Shown here: positions 24,622-36,573 of the stretch, piece by piece
Position numbering within the stretch: the first letter of the stretch is position 1
Layout: every line of letters begins with the position of its first letter
Assembly: GCF_019345525.1 (NCBI RefSeq)
Contig: NZ_JAHKRA010000011.1
Span: 51,297-115,296 of the forward strand
Source: Flavobacterium sp. NKUCC04_CG
GTDB lineage: Bacteria; Bacteroidota; Bacteroidia; Flavobacteriales; Flavobacteriaceae
DNA length: 64,000 bases
Reading direction: 5' to 3'
Made by a program: the position numbers and the translations under genes
The notes under the pieces: generated by a model
Database searches by the model: none
The model's input: only the letters and a program-made list of their open reading frames with translations
Told to the model about the DNA's origin: nothing

Positions 24622-25629
24622 CTACCAGCGAATTACCGCACTTGCCCAAGTAAATCCACTTCCAAAAGCAGCCAAAACAAGTAAATCGCCAGACTTTATT
24701 TTTCCGGTTTCCCATGCCTCTGTCAATGCTATTGGAATAGAAGCTGCCGTAGTATTTCCGTATTTTTGAATATTATTAAAGACCTGATCATCTGACAGTC
24801 CAAATTTATTCTGGATAAATTGCGATATCCTTAAATTCGCTTGATGAGGAATTAACATATCGATATCTTTTACCTCTAATTGATTGGCTTCCAATCCCTC
24901 TTTAATAACTTCACTAAATCGCACTACAGCATTTTTAAATACAAATTGTCCATTCATGTGTGGAAAATAAGAAACATCTTCAGGATCATTATCCTTTACA
25001 ATATCCGAAACCCAACGACTACCCATTCCAGGAGCCAATACAGTTAATTCTTCAGCATGCGCACCTTCTGAATGCAAATGGGTGGATAGAATTCCTTTGT
25101 CCTTCTCTTCGGAACGACTTAAAATTGCTGCTCCAGCGCCATCTCCAAAAATCACCGATACGGAACGCCCACGATCGGTCATGTCTAGACCCGTTGATTG
25201 CACTTCGGAACCGATTACTAAAATGTTTTTATACATTCCCGTTTTGATATACTGATCTGCAACGGAAAGTGCATATAAAAAACCCGAACATTGATTTCTA
25301 ACATCCAATGCACCTATGGTTTTTATCCCCAAATCCCTTTGCACCAATACACCGGGACCAGGAAAATAATATTCTGGGCTTACGGTTGCAAAAACGATAA
25401 AATCAATATCATCTTTAGAAATACCCGCTCTTTCTATAGCTATTTTTGCCGCTTTAACCCCCATACTAGTGGTGGTATCTTCTCCTTTTATTATATGTCT
25501 ACGTTCGTGAATACCGGTTCTCTCTACTATCCATTCATCATTGGTATCCATGATCTTAGCCAGATCGTTGTTGGTGACTACATTTTTTGGTACGTAGTAT
25601 CCCAATCCAGTTATTTTTGATTGAAACAT
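24622..25629 (-). CDS. fabH: 3-oxoacyl-ACP synthase III
   Basis: A 335-residue protein from the ATG at 25629 (MFQSKITGLGYYVPKN); the frame extends 10 codons further but that part lies over the promoter. It condenses acetyl-CoA with malonyl-ACP to start type II fatty acid synthesis in the cytoplasm. The catalytic triad is visible: Cys in DVRNQCSGFLYAL, His in LIPHQANLRI and Asn in KYGNTTAASIPIAL. The N-terminal EWIVERTGIHERRH signature is typical. A TACTTTTG element on the minus strand at 25657-25664 fits a Bacteroidota -7 box. A stand-alone gene, not in a fab-plsX operon. Confidence 0.95.
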   Translation of the reverse strand: MFQSKITGLGYYVPKNVVTNNDLAKIMDTNDEWIVERTGIHERRHIIKGEDTTTSMGVKAAKIAIERAGISKDDIDFIVFATVSPEYYFPGPGVLVQRDLGIKTIGALDVRNQCSGFLYALSVADQYIKTGMYKNILVIGSEVQSTGLDMTDRGRSVSVIFGDGAGAAILSRSEEKDKGILSTHLHSEGAHAEELTVLAPGMGSRWVSDIVKDNDPEDVSYFPHMNGQFVFKNAVVRFSEVIKEGLEANQLEVKDIDMLIPHQANLRISQFIQNKFGLSDDQVFNNIQKYGNTTAASIPIALTEAWETGKIKSGDLLVLAAFGSGFTWASAVIRW

Positions 25630-25897
25630 TATGGTGAGTTTAGTTTGTTTATAAAACAAAAGTACACTTTTTAGAATACCAGTTAGCTTTTGGATTTACA
25701 TATTTGAAATTTGGTTATTCCCTAGGAGTTTTTTCGATTTAAAGCGATTCTCCATTTTTAATAAGCACGCCATTCCTTCTGCAAAGACACGAATTACTAC
25801 TACTCAGTTATGATTCTCTTAAATGTCCTTTGCTTAAAAATGGAATGCTGTTTTTTTTTAGTAACTTGCCTTTTTCATCAATTAAACCTAACGCTAC

Positions 25898-28312
25898 ATG
25901 AAGATATTTTACGCATCGTTACTGGGATTATTTCTATCAACTACTATGCTTGCACAAGAAAACATCACTTATCAGAAACCATCAAAAGAGATTTTAGCTC
26001 TTACTGACTTTGAAAGAGCCCCTACGGTTTCTATGGATTCAAAAAAAGAATACTTATTATTGAGCTATCGCAATACTTATAAAACACTAGAAGAACTCAA
26101 TGAGGAAGAAATGAAATTGGCGGGATTGCGAATCAATCCGATTACCAATATTTCCAGCACTGTGACTTATATCAATAATCTTAAGATACGCAAGATTAAA
26201 GATACCGACGAAATACAAATAAAAAATTTACCTACCAATCCCCGAATTACCAACTTATCTTGGTCTCCCGACGAATCTAAAATAGCTTTTACACATACTT
26301 CTACTCAAGGCGTTGAATTGTGGTTAATGGATATAGCAACTGCTACAGCAAAAAAAATATCCGATCATCATTTAAATGCCAATGTGGGTAATCCGATATC
26401 CTGGTTTAAAGACAGTAAAGCTTTATTAGTACGGATGTTACCCGCAAACCGTCCGCCCTTGATTAATCCAAAAAACGATATTCCTTTAGGACCAATTATT
26501 TCTACTGCAGTAGAAGGCACGGTGTCTCAAAACCGAACCTATCAAGATTTATTAAAAAACAAAACCGATGAAGTTAATTTTGAGAACCTAACTACTTCCG
26601 AATTATACCGTATCGATTTAAACGGTAGTAAAAAGTTATTTAAAAAATCGGACATGTATGTTGGCGAATCTTTTTCACCTGACGGCAATTACCTTTTGGT
26701 AACCACTTTACAACGTCCCTTTTCCTATATAGTTCCCCTAAGCCGCTTTCCTATGAAGTCGATTGTATACAGCAGCAATGGTGAAGAAATTAAAATCGTA
26801 AATGATATTCCCTTAAACGAAATCATACCCAAAGGATTTATGGCTGTACGGGAAGGTAAGCGAAATATGGCTTGGAGAGCCGATGAAGCCGCTAGTTTAT
26901 TCTATGTGATGGCGCTAGACCAGGGCGACCCGGCAGCGTCGGTTCCATTTAGAGACGAGGTTTTCACCTGGAATGCTCCATTCGATCAAGAAGCGACTTC
27001 TTTAGTAAAAACGCCGCAACGATATAATAGAATTATTTGGGGCGATAAAAAAACCGCCATATTATATGACCACTGGTATGATACTCGTAATTTAAAAACC
27101 TACTTACTGGATCCATCAAAAACAGAGCAAAACTTAAAAGTGGTTTTTGATCGAAATTCACAAGATGTATATTCGGATCCGGGAAATTTTGAAACGGTAA
27201 AAAATTCTTTTGATCGTTATGTTTTAGCCATAGAAAACAATCATTTGTTTTTAATAGGTGAAGGATATACTGCAAAAGGACAAAACCCCTTTATAGACGA
27301 GCTCAATCTTAATACCTTAAAAACAAAAAGACGCTATACTTCCCTTTTAAAAGATAAAAAGGAGACCATTTATTCCATAGAAGATTTTAAAAAAGGAAAA
27401 GTATTGGTTGCCCTAGAGTCCAGTAGTGACTACCCGAACTACTATTTTAGAAATATTAATAAAAAAGACGATTTACAAGCAATTACCCATTTTAAAAACC
27501 CTTTTGAAAGCATTAAAAACGTTTATAAGGAAGTTATAAAATATACAAGGGAAGATGGTGTAGAACTGTCTGGAACACTGTATTTACCTGAAAATTATGA
27601 CCGTAAGTCTAAAACAGAGAAACTGCCTTTATTAATTTGGGCGTATCCAACAGAGTATAAAGACAAGAACAGCGCTGGCCAAACCAGCTCCAATCCTAAT
27701 GAATTTACCTTTCCATACTACGGTTCGTTTGTTTATTGGGTAACCAAGGGCTATGCCGTATTAGACCACGCTTCCTTTCCCATTATTGGAGAAGGAACAG
27801 AAGAACCAAATGATACTTATATAAAGCAACTCGTAGCCAATGGTAAAGCCGCTATTGACGCGGTTGACCATTTGGGGTATATCAATCGTAAAAAAGTAGG
27901 TGTAGGTGGTCATTCATACGGTGCCTTTATGACAGCCAATTTACTGACGCATTCCGACTTATTTGCCGTTGGTATTGCGCGTAGTGGGGCTTATAACCGA
28001 ACCTTGACTCCTTTCGGATTTCAACGCGAACAACGAAACTATTGGGAAGCACCTGAAGTTTATAATGCGATGTCGCCATTTATGACCGCTAATAAGATGA
28101 AAACTCCTATGTTATTAGTACACGGTGAGGCCGATAATAATCCCGGAACATTTACGCTTCAAACAGAACGTTATTTTCAAGCACTTAAAGGCTTAGGTGC
28201 TCCAGTTAGAATGGTCATACTACCCAAAGAAAGTCATAGTTATGTTGCCAAAGAAAACATTTTACACTTATTGTGGGAACAAGATCAATTCTTAGAAAAG
28301 TATCTTAAATAG
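25898..28312 (+). CDS. S9-family peptidase (prolyl oligopeptidase type), exported
   Basis: An 804-residue protein with a signal peptide (MKIFYASLLGLFLSTTMLAQ). The N-terminal 500 residues form the beta-propeller part (repeated strands such as ISWFKDSKALL and FSPDGNYLL). The C-terminal alpha/beta hydrolase domain begins near residue 545 (TREDGVELSGTLYLP). The triad is Ser in GVGGHSYGAFMTANLL, Asp in LVHGEADNNPGT and His in LPKESHSYVA. It cleaves peptides in the periplasm or at the cell surface, probably after Pro or with dipeptidyl release; specificity cannot be fixed. Complete, monocistronic, followed by a terminator shared with the converging ABC gene. Glutamyl endopeptidase-like S9D members are a close alternative. 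Confidence 0.9.
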   Translation: MKIFYASLLGLFLSTTMLAQENITYQKPSKEILALTDFERAPTVSMDSKKEYLLLSYRNTYKTLEELNEEEMKLAGLRINPITNISSTVTYINNLKIRKIKDTDEIQIKNLPTNPRITNLSWSPDESKIAFTHTSTQGVELWLMDIATATAKKISDHHLNANVGNPISWFKDSKALLVRMLPANRPPLINPKNDIPLGPIISTAVEGTVSQNRTYQDLLKNKTDEVNFENLTTSELYRIDLNGSKKLFKKSDMYVGESFSPDGNYLLVTTLQRPFSYIVPLSRFPMKSIVYSSNGEEIKIVNDIPLNEIIPKGFMAVREGKRNMAWRADEAASLFYVMALDQGDPAASVPFRDEVFTWNAPFDQEATSLVKTPQRYNRIIWGDKKTAILYDHWYDTRNLKTYLLDPSKTEQNLKVVFDRNSQDVYSDPGNFETVKNSFDRYVLAIENNHLFLIGEGYTAKGQNPFIDELNLNTLKTKRRYTSLLKDKKETIYSIEDFKKGKVLVALESSSDYPNYYFRNINKKDDLQAITHFKNPFESIKNVYKEVIKYTREDGVELSGTLYLPENYDRKSKTEKLPLLIWAYPTEYKDKNSAGQTSSNPNEFTFPYYGSFVYWVTKGYAVLDHASFPIIGEGTEEPNDTYIKQLVANGKAAIDAVDHLGYINRKKVGVGGHSYGAFMTANLLTHSDLFAVGIARSGAYNRTLTPFGFQREQRNYWEAPEVYNAMSPFMTANKMKTPMLLVHGEADNNPGTFTLQTERYFQALKGLGAPVRMVILPKESHSYVAKENILHLLWEQDQFLEKYLK

Positions 28313-28320
28313 ATAAAGAC

Positions 28321-28350
28321 AAAAAATCCGGAATATTTCCGGATTTTTTT
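28321..28350. terminator. Bidirectional terminator between the S9 peptidase and ABC ATPase genes
   Basis: AAAAAATCCGGAA-TA-TTTCCGGATTTTTTT, symmetric, in the 36-bp gap between converging genes. Confidence 0.9.
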
Positions 28351-29302
28351 ATTGATATGTTTTAAGGGCCAATTTTAGTTGCAAACCTTTCTCCAACTCT
28401 AAAGGATGATCAAAGAAAACCGCTCTTCTATTTAATGCCGCTTTAACTAAATAACCATCTCCTTTAAAATAACATTCTTTTACTTCTACATCCAAAACTC
28501 CCTTAGACGACACCATCAATTGATGCGGATACAACAACATCGTATCCTGCCCCTCTATTTCGGGGTCGAAATCAGAAAGAGGTAATTCATTGACCTCTCC
28601 AAATAAGGAGGCGATATATTTACTTTCAGGAAACTCATATAAGTCTTTTGAATTACCCGCAGCTACAATTTGTCCGTCTTTCATGATGATGGTTTGATCG
28701 GCAAATCCCAAAGCATCTATACTGTCGTGCGTAGCTACAATACAGCAAATTCCTTTTGATTTTAAATACGAAAATAAATTCCTGCGAAGCGCACTTCTCC
28801 TAAAGTTATCAATATGACTGAAAGGTTCGTCTAACAATAACAACTCCGGTTCTACGGCCAATACCCGAGCCAAAGCAACTCTTTGTTGTTGTCCCCCACT
28901 TAGGAATTTAGCCTTTACATCCGCAAAATCGCTCATTTCTACCAGTTCCAACAATTCGCCAACGCGTGCTTTTTTTGCTGTAATATTTATATTAGAAAGG
29001 TATTTACCTACATTTTCTGCAACAGTAATGTGCGGCATTAAATCAAAATCTTGTGCCAAATATTTCATCTGATCCACACCAGGTACCAAATTAAATTTAG
29101 GCCCTAAAACCGCTTTATCATTCCAATAAATACTTCCTTCGTTAGCATCGTGTAAACCATAAATCAATTGCAACAGCGTACTTTTCCCACAACCACTTTC
29201 ACCCAAAAGAGCAACGTGATTACCCGGGTTAATGCGTAAATTAATGTCATTTAGAACACGCTTTTCGCCATAAGCAAACCCAACCGCTTCAATTCGCAAC
29301 AT
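28349..29302 (-). CDS. ABC transporter ATP-binding protein
   Basis: A 317-residue ATPase. Walker A GESGCGKSTLL near residue 35, signature LSGGQQQRVALAR near residue 134, Walker B LLLLDEPFSHID near residue 155 and the switch His in CCIVATHDS near residue 190. The C-terminal 85 residues after the ATPase core look like a TOBE-type regulatory domain (VSSKGVLDVEVKECYFKGDGYLVKA), as in importers of the Fbp/Pot/Mod group. No permease or binding protein gene is adjacent, so the substrate is unknown. A -7-like TATATTTG element lies on the minus strand at 29331-29338. Confidence 0.9.
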   Translation of the reverse strand: MLRIEAVGFAYGEKRVLNDINLRINPGNHVALLGESGCGKSTLLQLIYGLHDANEGSIYWNDKAVLGPKFNLVPGVDQMKYLAQDFDLMPHITVAENVGKYLSNINITAKKARVGELLELVEMSDFADVKAKFLSGGQQQRVALARVLAVEPELLLLDEPFSHIDNFRRSALRRNLFSYLKSKGICCIVATHDSIDALGFADQTIIMKDGQIVAAGNSKDLYEFPESKYIASLFGEVNELPLSDFDPEIEGQDTMLLYPHQLMVSSKGVLDVEVKECYFKGDGYLVKAALNRRAVFFDHPLELEKGLQLKLALKTYQ

Positions 29303-29686
29303 GCTTTCTTTTTTTAAAATTGATTCTAGACAAATATAATACTTGCAAACCGTTCCCTAAATTTTTAATCATTGAAAACACAATTAAATTAAAAGTAATT
29401 TTTATTTCCCCTATGACTTAATAGGACCAATTAAATCAGTCTAAAAAAATCACACTCTATACCATTAAAAAAATATTTTTCACTAAAGCGATTGCTTTTC
29501 TCGTGTTTTCACCTATCAAGTAAGCTTTGTCTAAAGGTAAAAAAAGTAGAGAATTGTCATTAAAAAAAACATAAACATATACATATAAAAAAATATATTT
29601 TGAAAGATTAGTTAATATTATCAAAACATTAGAGTTTTATACCGTAATAGCATTATTTTTATAACCTAATTTAATTTTAAACCATT
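29303..29686. other. Divergent intergenic region of 384 bp
   Basis: AT-rich region between the divergent ABC ATPase and T9SS cargo genes. It should hold both promoters; a TATATTTG element for the leftward gene is at 29331-29338. I see no RNA gene or clear repeat. Confidence 0.4.
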
Positions 29687-30670
29687 ATGAAAAAAAACTA
29701 CTTGATTACATTGCTGTTGTTCCTTTGCGCCCCTATCATTTATGCGCAGGATTATAATTTTGAAAAGCAAAATGAAACCTATGCCACACTTGTTAATGCT
29801 ACTCCTGTATTTACGGAACCCTGGAACTCAATAGAAGATGCCCCTTCTATCGCACTCCCTTTTAATTTTTCATTATTTGGCAAACCCATCGATGTAGTCT
29901 ATTTTACTGGAAATGGCTTAGCAACTGAATTTGAATTTGAAGGCAAATTCTATTCTAGCGTTCTTTTCGCTAGCCCAGAATTAATTGACCTTGCTGCTTT
30001 AGACCCTACGGCAGATCCACAGACTACAGTAACTACAAAACTTGAAGGAGTTGTTGGAAGCCGTATTCTCAAAATTCAGGTAAGTAACGCGGCAAGTTAT
30101 TACGAATTTGCTGAATTTGACTCTTCAACCCAGACTGTAGATTTCCAAATCTGGTTACACGAAACAACTAACGTAATTTCGTATCACTACGGACCAAATA
30201 ACATTGTTGATTTAGAAGACTTTGCATATGATGGGATTATGGGATGTGGTCTAGCAGAAATAAGCTACGAAGGCATTGAAGATGATAATTTGATTAATCT
30301 AATTCAAAAGAGTTTTTTGCTACATGGAAGTAGCAATGCACCTCTTTTAAAAATAAACCAAGATGCCTTTTTATTAGATTATCCTACTACTGGTGTCATT
30401 TACCGTTTTACACCAAAGACACTAAGTGTTGATCATCAAGAAAAAACCCCCACTACCATTACCTTATTTCCAAATCCGACCGAAAACCTACTACGTATAA
30501 ATGGTGATTTTGATGTCAACGTTTCTTATAGTATTTTCGATATGAGTGGAAAAAAATTAAAACAGGGCAAAGTAACAGACCAAACAATTGACGTCTCCCT
30601 ATTATCAAGTGGTATATACATACTGAAGTTAGACAACCAAAGTCAAGCATTAAAATTTATAAAAAAATAA
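29687..30670 (+). CDS. T9SS type A sorting-domain protein (cargo), paralogue 1
   Basis: A 327-residue secreted protein. Signal peptide MKKNYLITLLLFLCAPIIYA; a beta-rich central domain of unknown fold (residues 25-235); and a C-terminal sorting domain of about 75 residues (LFPNPTENLLRINGDF, then YSIFDMSGKKLKQG, then SGIYILKLDNQ, ending IKK). It is carried across the outer membrane by the type IX system and may be attached to the surface after cleavage of the tail by PorU, encoded in this window. The next gene is a paralogue: GVVGSRILKIQVSNAA here matches GETGNRILKIEIPNAA there. Terminated by a strong hairpin. Confidence 0.88.
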   Translation: MKKNYLITLLLFLCAPIIYAQDYNFEKQNETYATLVNATPVFTEPWNSIEDAPSIALPFNFSLFGKPIDVVYFTGNGLATEFEFEGKFYSSVLFASPELIDLAALDPTADPQTTVTTKLEGVVGSRILKIQVSNAASYYEFAEFDSSTQTVDFQIWLHETTNVISYHYGPNNIVDLEDFAYDGIMGCGLAEISYEGIEDDNLINLIQKSFLLHGSSNAPLLKINQDAFLLDYPTTGVIYRFTPKTLSVDHQEKTPTTITLFPNPTENLLRINGDFDVNVSYSIFDMSGKKLKQGKVTDQTIDVSLLSSGIYILKLDNQSQALKFIKK

Positions 30671-31007
30671 AAACCGGGCTGCTTCAAATAACGAAGCAGC
30701 CCTTTTTATTTCAGTTCGATTCGCAATAGTCTATTGTTTTTATAGGACTCTTATTTCATCAATAAAAAACATTGAATTAACTAAACAATGACTAGTCCGA
30801 TTTATTAGCTAACACTTTGTTAATGAAGCACTAAAGATATACTAATTCAACTCACAGTAGGAAATAATCATTTAAAAATCAGTATTTTTGAAGGTAACCC
30901 ATTTTTTATTTTTATAAAATCGTCTATAACTTAAGCTGTATTTAATAGAGACACAGACTAAGACAAAGCGATAGCTTTTATGCTAACTTTTAAAATAATA
31001 TATACCT
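30671..31007. other. Intergenic region of 337 bp between T9SS paralogues
   Basis: A strong terminator at 30676-30709, then AT-rich sequence that should contain the promoter of the second paralogue. No further gene or repeat is seen. Confidence 0.4.
30676..30709 (+). terminator. Intrinsic terminator after T9SS cargo 1
   Basis: GGGCTGCTTC / GAAGCAGCCC perfect 10-bp stem, 7-nt loop, T-tract. Confidence 0.92.
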
Positions 31008-32027
31008 ATGAAAAAACTTCTACTTATTTTTTTAATGCTTTTTACAACGGGTTTTATTAGTCAAGCCCAAAACTACATTTTTAGCCATGTAGAGCAACCC
31101 TATAATGAGTTGACTTCAGCAATTACGCTGAATACCAATAGCTGGTTTTACAACAACTACCACATACCAATTCCCTTTAGAATCACTATTTTGGAGGATG
31201 AGGTTAAAAACATCTACCTCAACAATGGAATCCTTTATGCGGATTCCAAAAACACAGCTAAAATTCAATATCAATTAATTGCACAAAGTGCAGAACTTCT
31301 AGATCCGGGTTATGTTTTTAATCCTGGTGCGCCTGAAAGTTCGAGTGAAACCTTTTTAAAATATAAAGTTGAAGGAGAAACGGGAAATCGAATACTTAAA
31401 ATCGAGATTCCAAATGCAGCCAATGGAAACGAATATTTTGAGAAAGACACCAAAACTATGCGTATTAATTTTCAAGTTTGGTTTTATGAAAACAATGATT
31501 TGATTGAATACCGCTATGGTAGAAACACCATGACCAACTTTAATTTGTTTTTTAATGACTATTCCATTTCTGAAGTACAAACTCCAAAATTCGAAGTCAT
31601 GATAGCTAAAACAGCCGCTATTCGCAACGAATTTGCTGATGAAGAAAACGAATTAGTCGCAGCCTATTCGTTGTCGGGAACTAGTGAAAACCCTAAGGGA
31701 AGTTTTTCAGTGGAAAAACTGGGAACCTTGAGTACTTATCCAAAAAACGGCACGGTCTATCAGTTTAAAAAGGCTCGCTTAGAAACCGCTAAAAAAACTA
31801 CAGAACGCATAGTGCTATCCCCCAATCCGACTAGTGATTATTTAAATATTTCTTTAGACAACAACACCAATAGAGTGAATTATTCCATTTTTGATATGTT
31901 GGGAAAAACAGTTCAATCGGGAGTCTACCAAAGCCTTGGATCTCCCATCAGCGTTAGTAACTTAAATCCCGGCATCTACCTAATTAAAATTGAAAACTAT
32001 AAAACACTGAAGTTTATAAAGCGATGA
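31008..32027 (+). CDS. T9SS type A sorting-domain protein (cargo), paralogue 2
   Basis: A 339-residue secreted protein with a signal peptide (MKKLLLIFLMLFTTGFISQA) and the same plan as its upstream paralogue: a beta-rich central domain with ILKIEIPNAANGNEYFEKD and INFQVWFYENNDLIEYRYG (matching VDFQIWLHETTNVISYHYG in paralogue 1), then a type A sorting domain (LSPNPTSDYLNISLDN, YSIFDMLGKTVQSG, PGIYLIKIEN, ending IKR). The two are about 40% alike by eye over the central domain. It has its own promoter region and terminator, so the pair is a tandem duplication rather than an operon. Confidence 0.88.
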   Translation: MKKLLLIFLMLFTTGFISQAQNYIFSHVEQPYNELTSAITLNTNSWFYNNYHIPIPFRITILEDEVKNIYLNNGILYADSKNTAKIQYQLIAQSAELLDPGYVFNPGAPESSSETFLKYKVEGETGNRILKIEIPNAANGNEYFEKDTKTMRINFQVWFYENNDLIEYRYGRNTMTNFNLFFNDYSISEVQTPKFEVMIAKTAAIRNEFADEENELVAAYSLSGTSENPKGSFSVEKLGTLSTYPKNGTVYQFKKARLETAKKTTERIVLSPNPTSDYLNISLDNNTNRVNYSIFDMLGKTVQSGVYQSLGSPISVSNLNPGIYLIKIENYKTLKFIKR

Positions 32028-32036
32028 CCGATAAAT

Positions 32037-32085
32037 AAAAACGGCTGGATTTTCATAATGAAAATCCAGCCGTTTTTTGTTTATT
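32037..32085. terminator. Bidirectional terminator between T9SS cargo 2 and trxB
   Basis: AACGGCTGGATTTTCA / TGAAAATCCAGCCGTT, 16 bp perfect, 3-nt loop, A and T tracts, between converging genes. Confidence 0.93.
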
Positions 32086-32097
32086 AAAGCTACTTGA

Positions 32098-33042
32098 TTA
32101 ATCTAAGCTCGCCAAATAACGTTCTGCATCTAAGGCTGCGATACAACCCGACCCTGCTGCTGTTACCGCCTGACGGTAATCTTTATCTTGTACATCACCA
32201 CAAGCAAATACTCCTGGGATGTTGGTTTTACTTGTTTTTCCTTGAGTAATCAAATAACCAACCTCATCCATTTCCAATTCTCTTTCAAAAATTTGCGTAT
32301 TAGGTTGATGTCCGATTGCGACAAAAAATCCTGTAGCTGGAATTTCTTTTAATGCACCAGTAGCTCTATCCTTAACACGAACTCCCGTTACTACTTGACC
32401 GTCGCCGAGTACTTCTTCTGTTTCTGTATTGAGTAATATTTCGATATTTGGTGTATTGCGAACACGATCTTCCATAATACGCGAAGATCTAAATTTATCA
32501 CTACGCACTAACATGGTTACTTTTTTACACAATTTAGATAAATAATGTGCTTCTTCACAAGCGCTATCTCCTGCTCCAACGATAACCACTTCGTGATTTC
32601 TATAGAAAAAACCGTCACAAACGGCGCAGGCTGAAACCCCTCCACCCATTTTTAAATAATGTTGTTCGGAATCTAATCCAAGATATTTTGCTGTAGCTCC
32701 TGTACTAATAATTACAGTTTCTGCATGAATTTCAATGGTATCGTTTATCCATACCTTTTTAACAGCTTGGGTAAAATCTACTTTAGTAGCCCACCCATCT
32801 CTGACATCAGTACCGAATCTTTCCGCTTGATTTTGCAATTGAATCATCATCTCTGGTCCGGTTACTCCTTCGGGATAACCCGGGAAATTTTCGACTTCAT
32901 TCGTAGTAGTCAATTGACCTCCTGGTTGACTTCCTTGATATAACACCGGATTCATATTCGCTCTAGCTGCATAAATTGCTGCGGTATATCCCGCTGGTCC
33001 AGAGCCTATAATCAAGCACTTAATCGTTTCTATTGTTGACAT
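32098..33042 (-). CDS. trxB: Thioredoxin reductase
   Basis: A 314-residue flavoprotein that reduces thioredoxin with NADPH in the cytoplasm. FAD-binding GSGPAGYTAAIYAARA near residue 13, the redox-active CAVCDG near residue 136, the NADPH-binding GAGDSACEEAHYLSKL near residue 153, and the C-terminal FACGDVQD with IAALDAERYL. Length and motif order are those of the bacterial low-molecular-weight enzyme. A TACATTTG element on the minus strand at 33078-33085 fits the -7 promoter box. Monocistronic. Confidence 0.96.
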   Translation of the reverse strand: MSTIETIKCLIIGSGPAGYTAAIYAARANMNPVLYQGSQPGGQLTTTNEVENFPGYPEGVTGPEMMIQLQNQAERFGTDVRDGWATKVDFTQAVKKVWINDTIEIHAETVIISTGATAKYLGLDSEQHYLKMGGGVSACAVCDGFFYRNHEVVIVGAGDSACEEAHYLSKLCKKVTMLVRSDKFRSSRIMEDRVRNTPNIEILLNTETEEVLGDGQVVTGVRVKDRATGALKEIPATGFFVAIGHQPNTQIFERELEMDEVGYLITQGKTSKTNIPGVFACGDVQDKDYRQAVTAAGSGCIAALDAERYLASLD

Positions 33043-33166
33043 GTTCTTATTACTTTAATTAGTATTTAGCATCCTAGCAAATGTAAGTTTTTATTGAAAA
33101 GTATTCCTTATAATTTGATTCGAATTAACAATAGTAACATAATTAAAAATTATAACACAATTAATC

Positions 33167-33196
33167 TTGTACAATAAAAATTAATTACTATATTTG
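33167..33196 (+). promoter_or_regulatory. Promoter of tRNA-Pro
   Basis: TTG at 33167-33169, 19 bp, then TATATTTG at 33189-33196: the Bacteroidota sigma-A pattern. Transcription should start about 33203, 16 nt before the tRNA. Confidence 0.75.
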
Positions 33197-33218
33197 CAAC
33201 CGCAATAAGGCAAACAAA

Positions 33219-33293
33219 CGGGGTGTAGCGTAGCTCGGTTATCGCGCCTGGTTTGGGACCAGGAGGTCGCAGGTTCGAATCCTGCCACCCCGA
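33219..33293 (+). tRNA. tRNA-Pro (anticodon TGG)
   Basis: A 75-nt cloverleaf. Acceptor stem CGGGGTG/CACCCCG with discriminator A, D-arm GTAGC...TCGGTTA, anticodon stem CCTGG/CCAGG with loop TTTGGGA giving anticodon TGG, and T-arm around GGTTCGAAT. The 3' CCA is not encoded. A terminator follows within 10 nt. Confidence 0.97.
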
Positions 33294-33299
33294 CAAAAA

Positions 33300-33327
33300 A
33301 GCTCTAACGAAAGTTAGGGCTTTTTTT
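33300..33327 (+). terminator. tRNA-Pro terminator
   Basis: AGCTCTAAC-GAA-AGTTAGGGCT-type stem (CTCTAAC/GTTAGGG, with one wobble) followed by seven T. Confidence 0.8.
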
Positions 33328-33373
33328 ATGCGCTAAAACGGCTTAAGCTTGCTTAAGTGCCGTGAAAGCGCAT

Positions 33374-33413
33374 AAAAAAAGGCTTAGTGCGTCTAGCACT
33401 AAGTTGCTTTTTT
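33374..33413 (+). terminator. Second terminator-like hairpin before the tRNA-end repeat
   Basis: A-tract, CTTAGTGC/GCACTAAG stem with 5-nt loop, then TTGCTTTTTT. It lies 44 nt before the duplicated tRNA 3' end. Confidence 0.65.
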
Positions 33414-33727
33414 GTCTCTATTCACCACCCACAGGATGCCGCAGCATAGCGAAGGCAATCCTGCCACCCCGACAAAAAAGCGCTAAAGCTGTTTTATCTC
33501 ATAGTATTAATCTATCAAAGTGAAAAAATTTGTTCCTACTATTTACTCAACGCGTTTGTGTAAGTAGTTACATCCACCTACCTCCTCTCTTCACTTTAAT
33601 TAAAAGCAACGGCTCAACTTTAGCCTTCGGAAAACTTAATTTATTCCCAAAAAAAAACGGCAATAATCGTTGGTTTTTATTTGAATATACTATTTTAACC
33701 ATTAGATTTGCGTTTAATTATTATTTT

Positions 33728-36397
<2,670 letters not shown>

Positions 36398-36573
36398 TTA
36401 CAAACTAAACATATCTATTTATTAGATACAGTTGTCTTGGAAATACGCTAATATTTAAAAATTTAATACGTTTTTTGTTTTTAATCTTACTCTGGCGACA
36501 ACCAAATGACTAAAAAAAAAGACTAAAAACAAAAAGTCAGGCGATGGCATCCATTTTATTGTAATATACAAGA

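Larger units (their letters stand above)
33278..33481. repeat. 25-bp direct repeat of the tRNA-Pro 3' end, with hairpins between
   Basis: The last 16 nt of tRNA-Pro plus 9 downstream nt (33278-33302) recur exactly at 33457-33481, 179 bp later. Between the copies lie two terminator-like hairpins and a long dyad (33327-33374). Duplicated tRNA 3' ends are the usual mark of attL/attR sites left by a tyrosine recombinase element. Here the insert is too short to code for anything, so it is a scar or a very small element. Confidence 0.6.
33294..33727. other. Intergenic region of 434 bp after tRNA-Pro
   Basis: It contains the duplicated tRNA end, three hairpins (see separate entries) and, from 33482, the probable promoter of the DUF3857-type gene. 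An in-frame extension of that gene back to 33530 exists but lacks a signal peptide at its start and is probably not translated. Confidence 0.5.

Noticed and set aside
33530..33727. N-terminal extension of the DUF3857-type protein by 66 residues
   Set aside because: It would bury the clear signal peptide at 33728 and has low-complexity, non-coding-like content.
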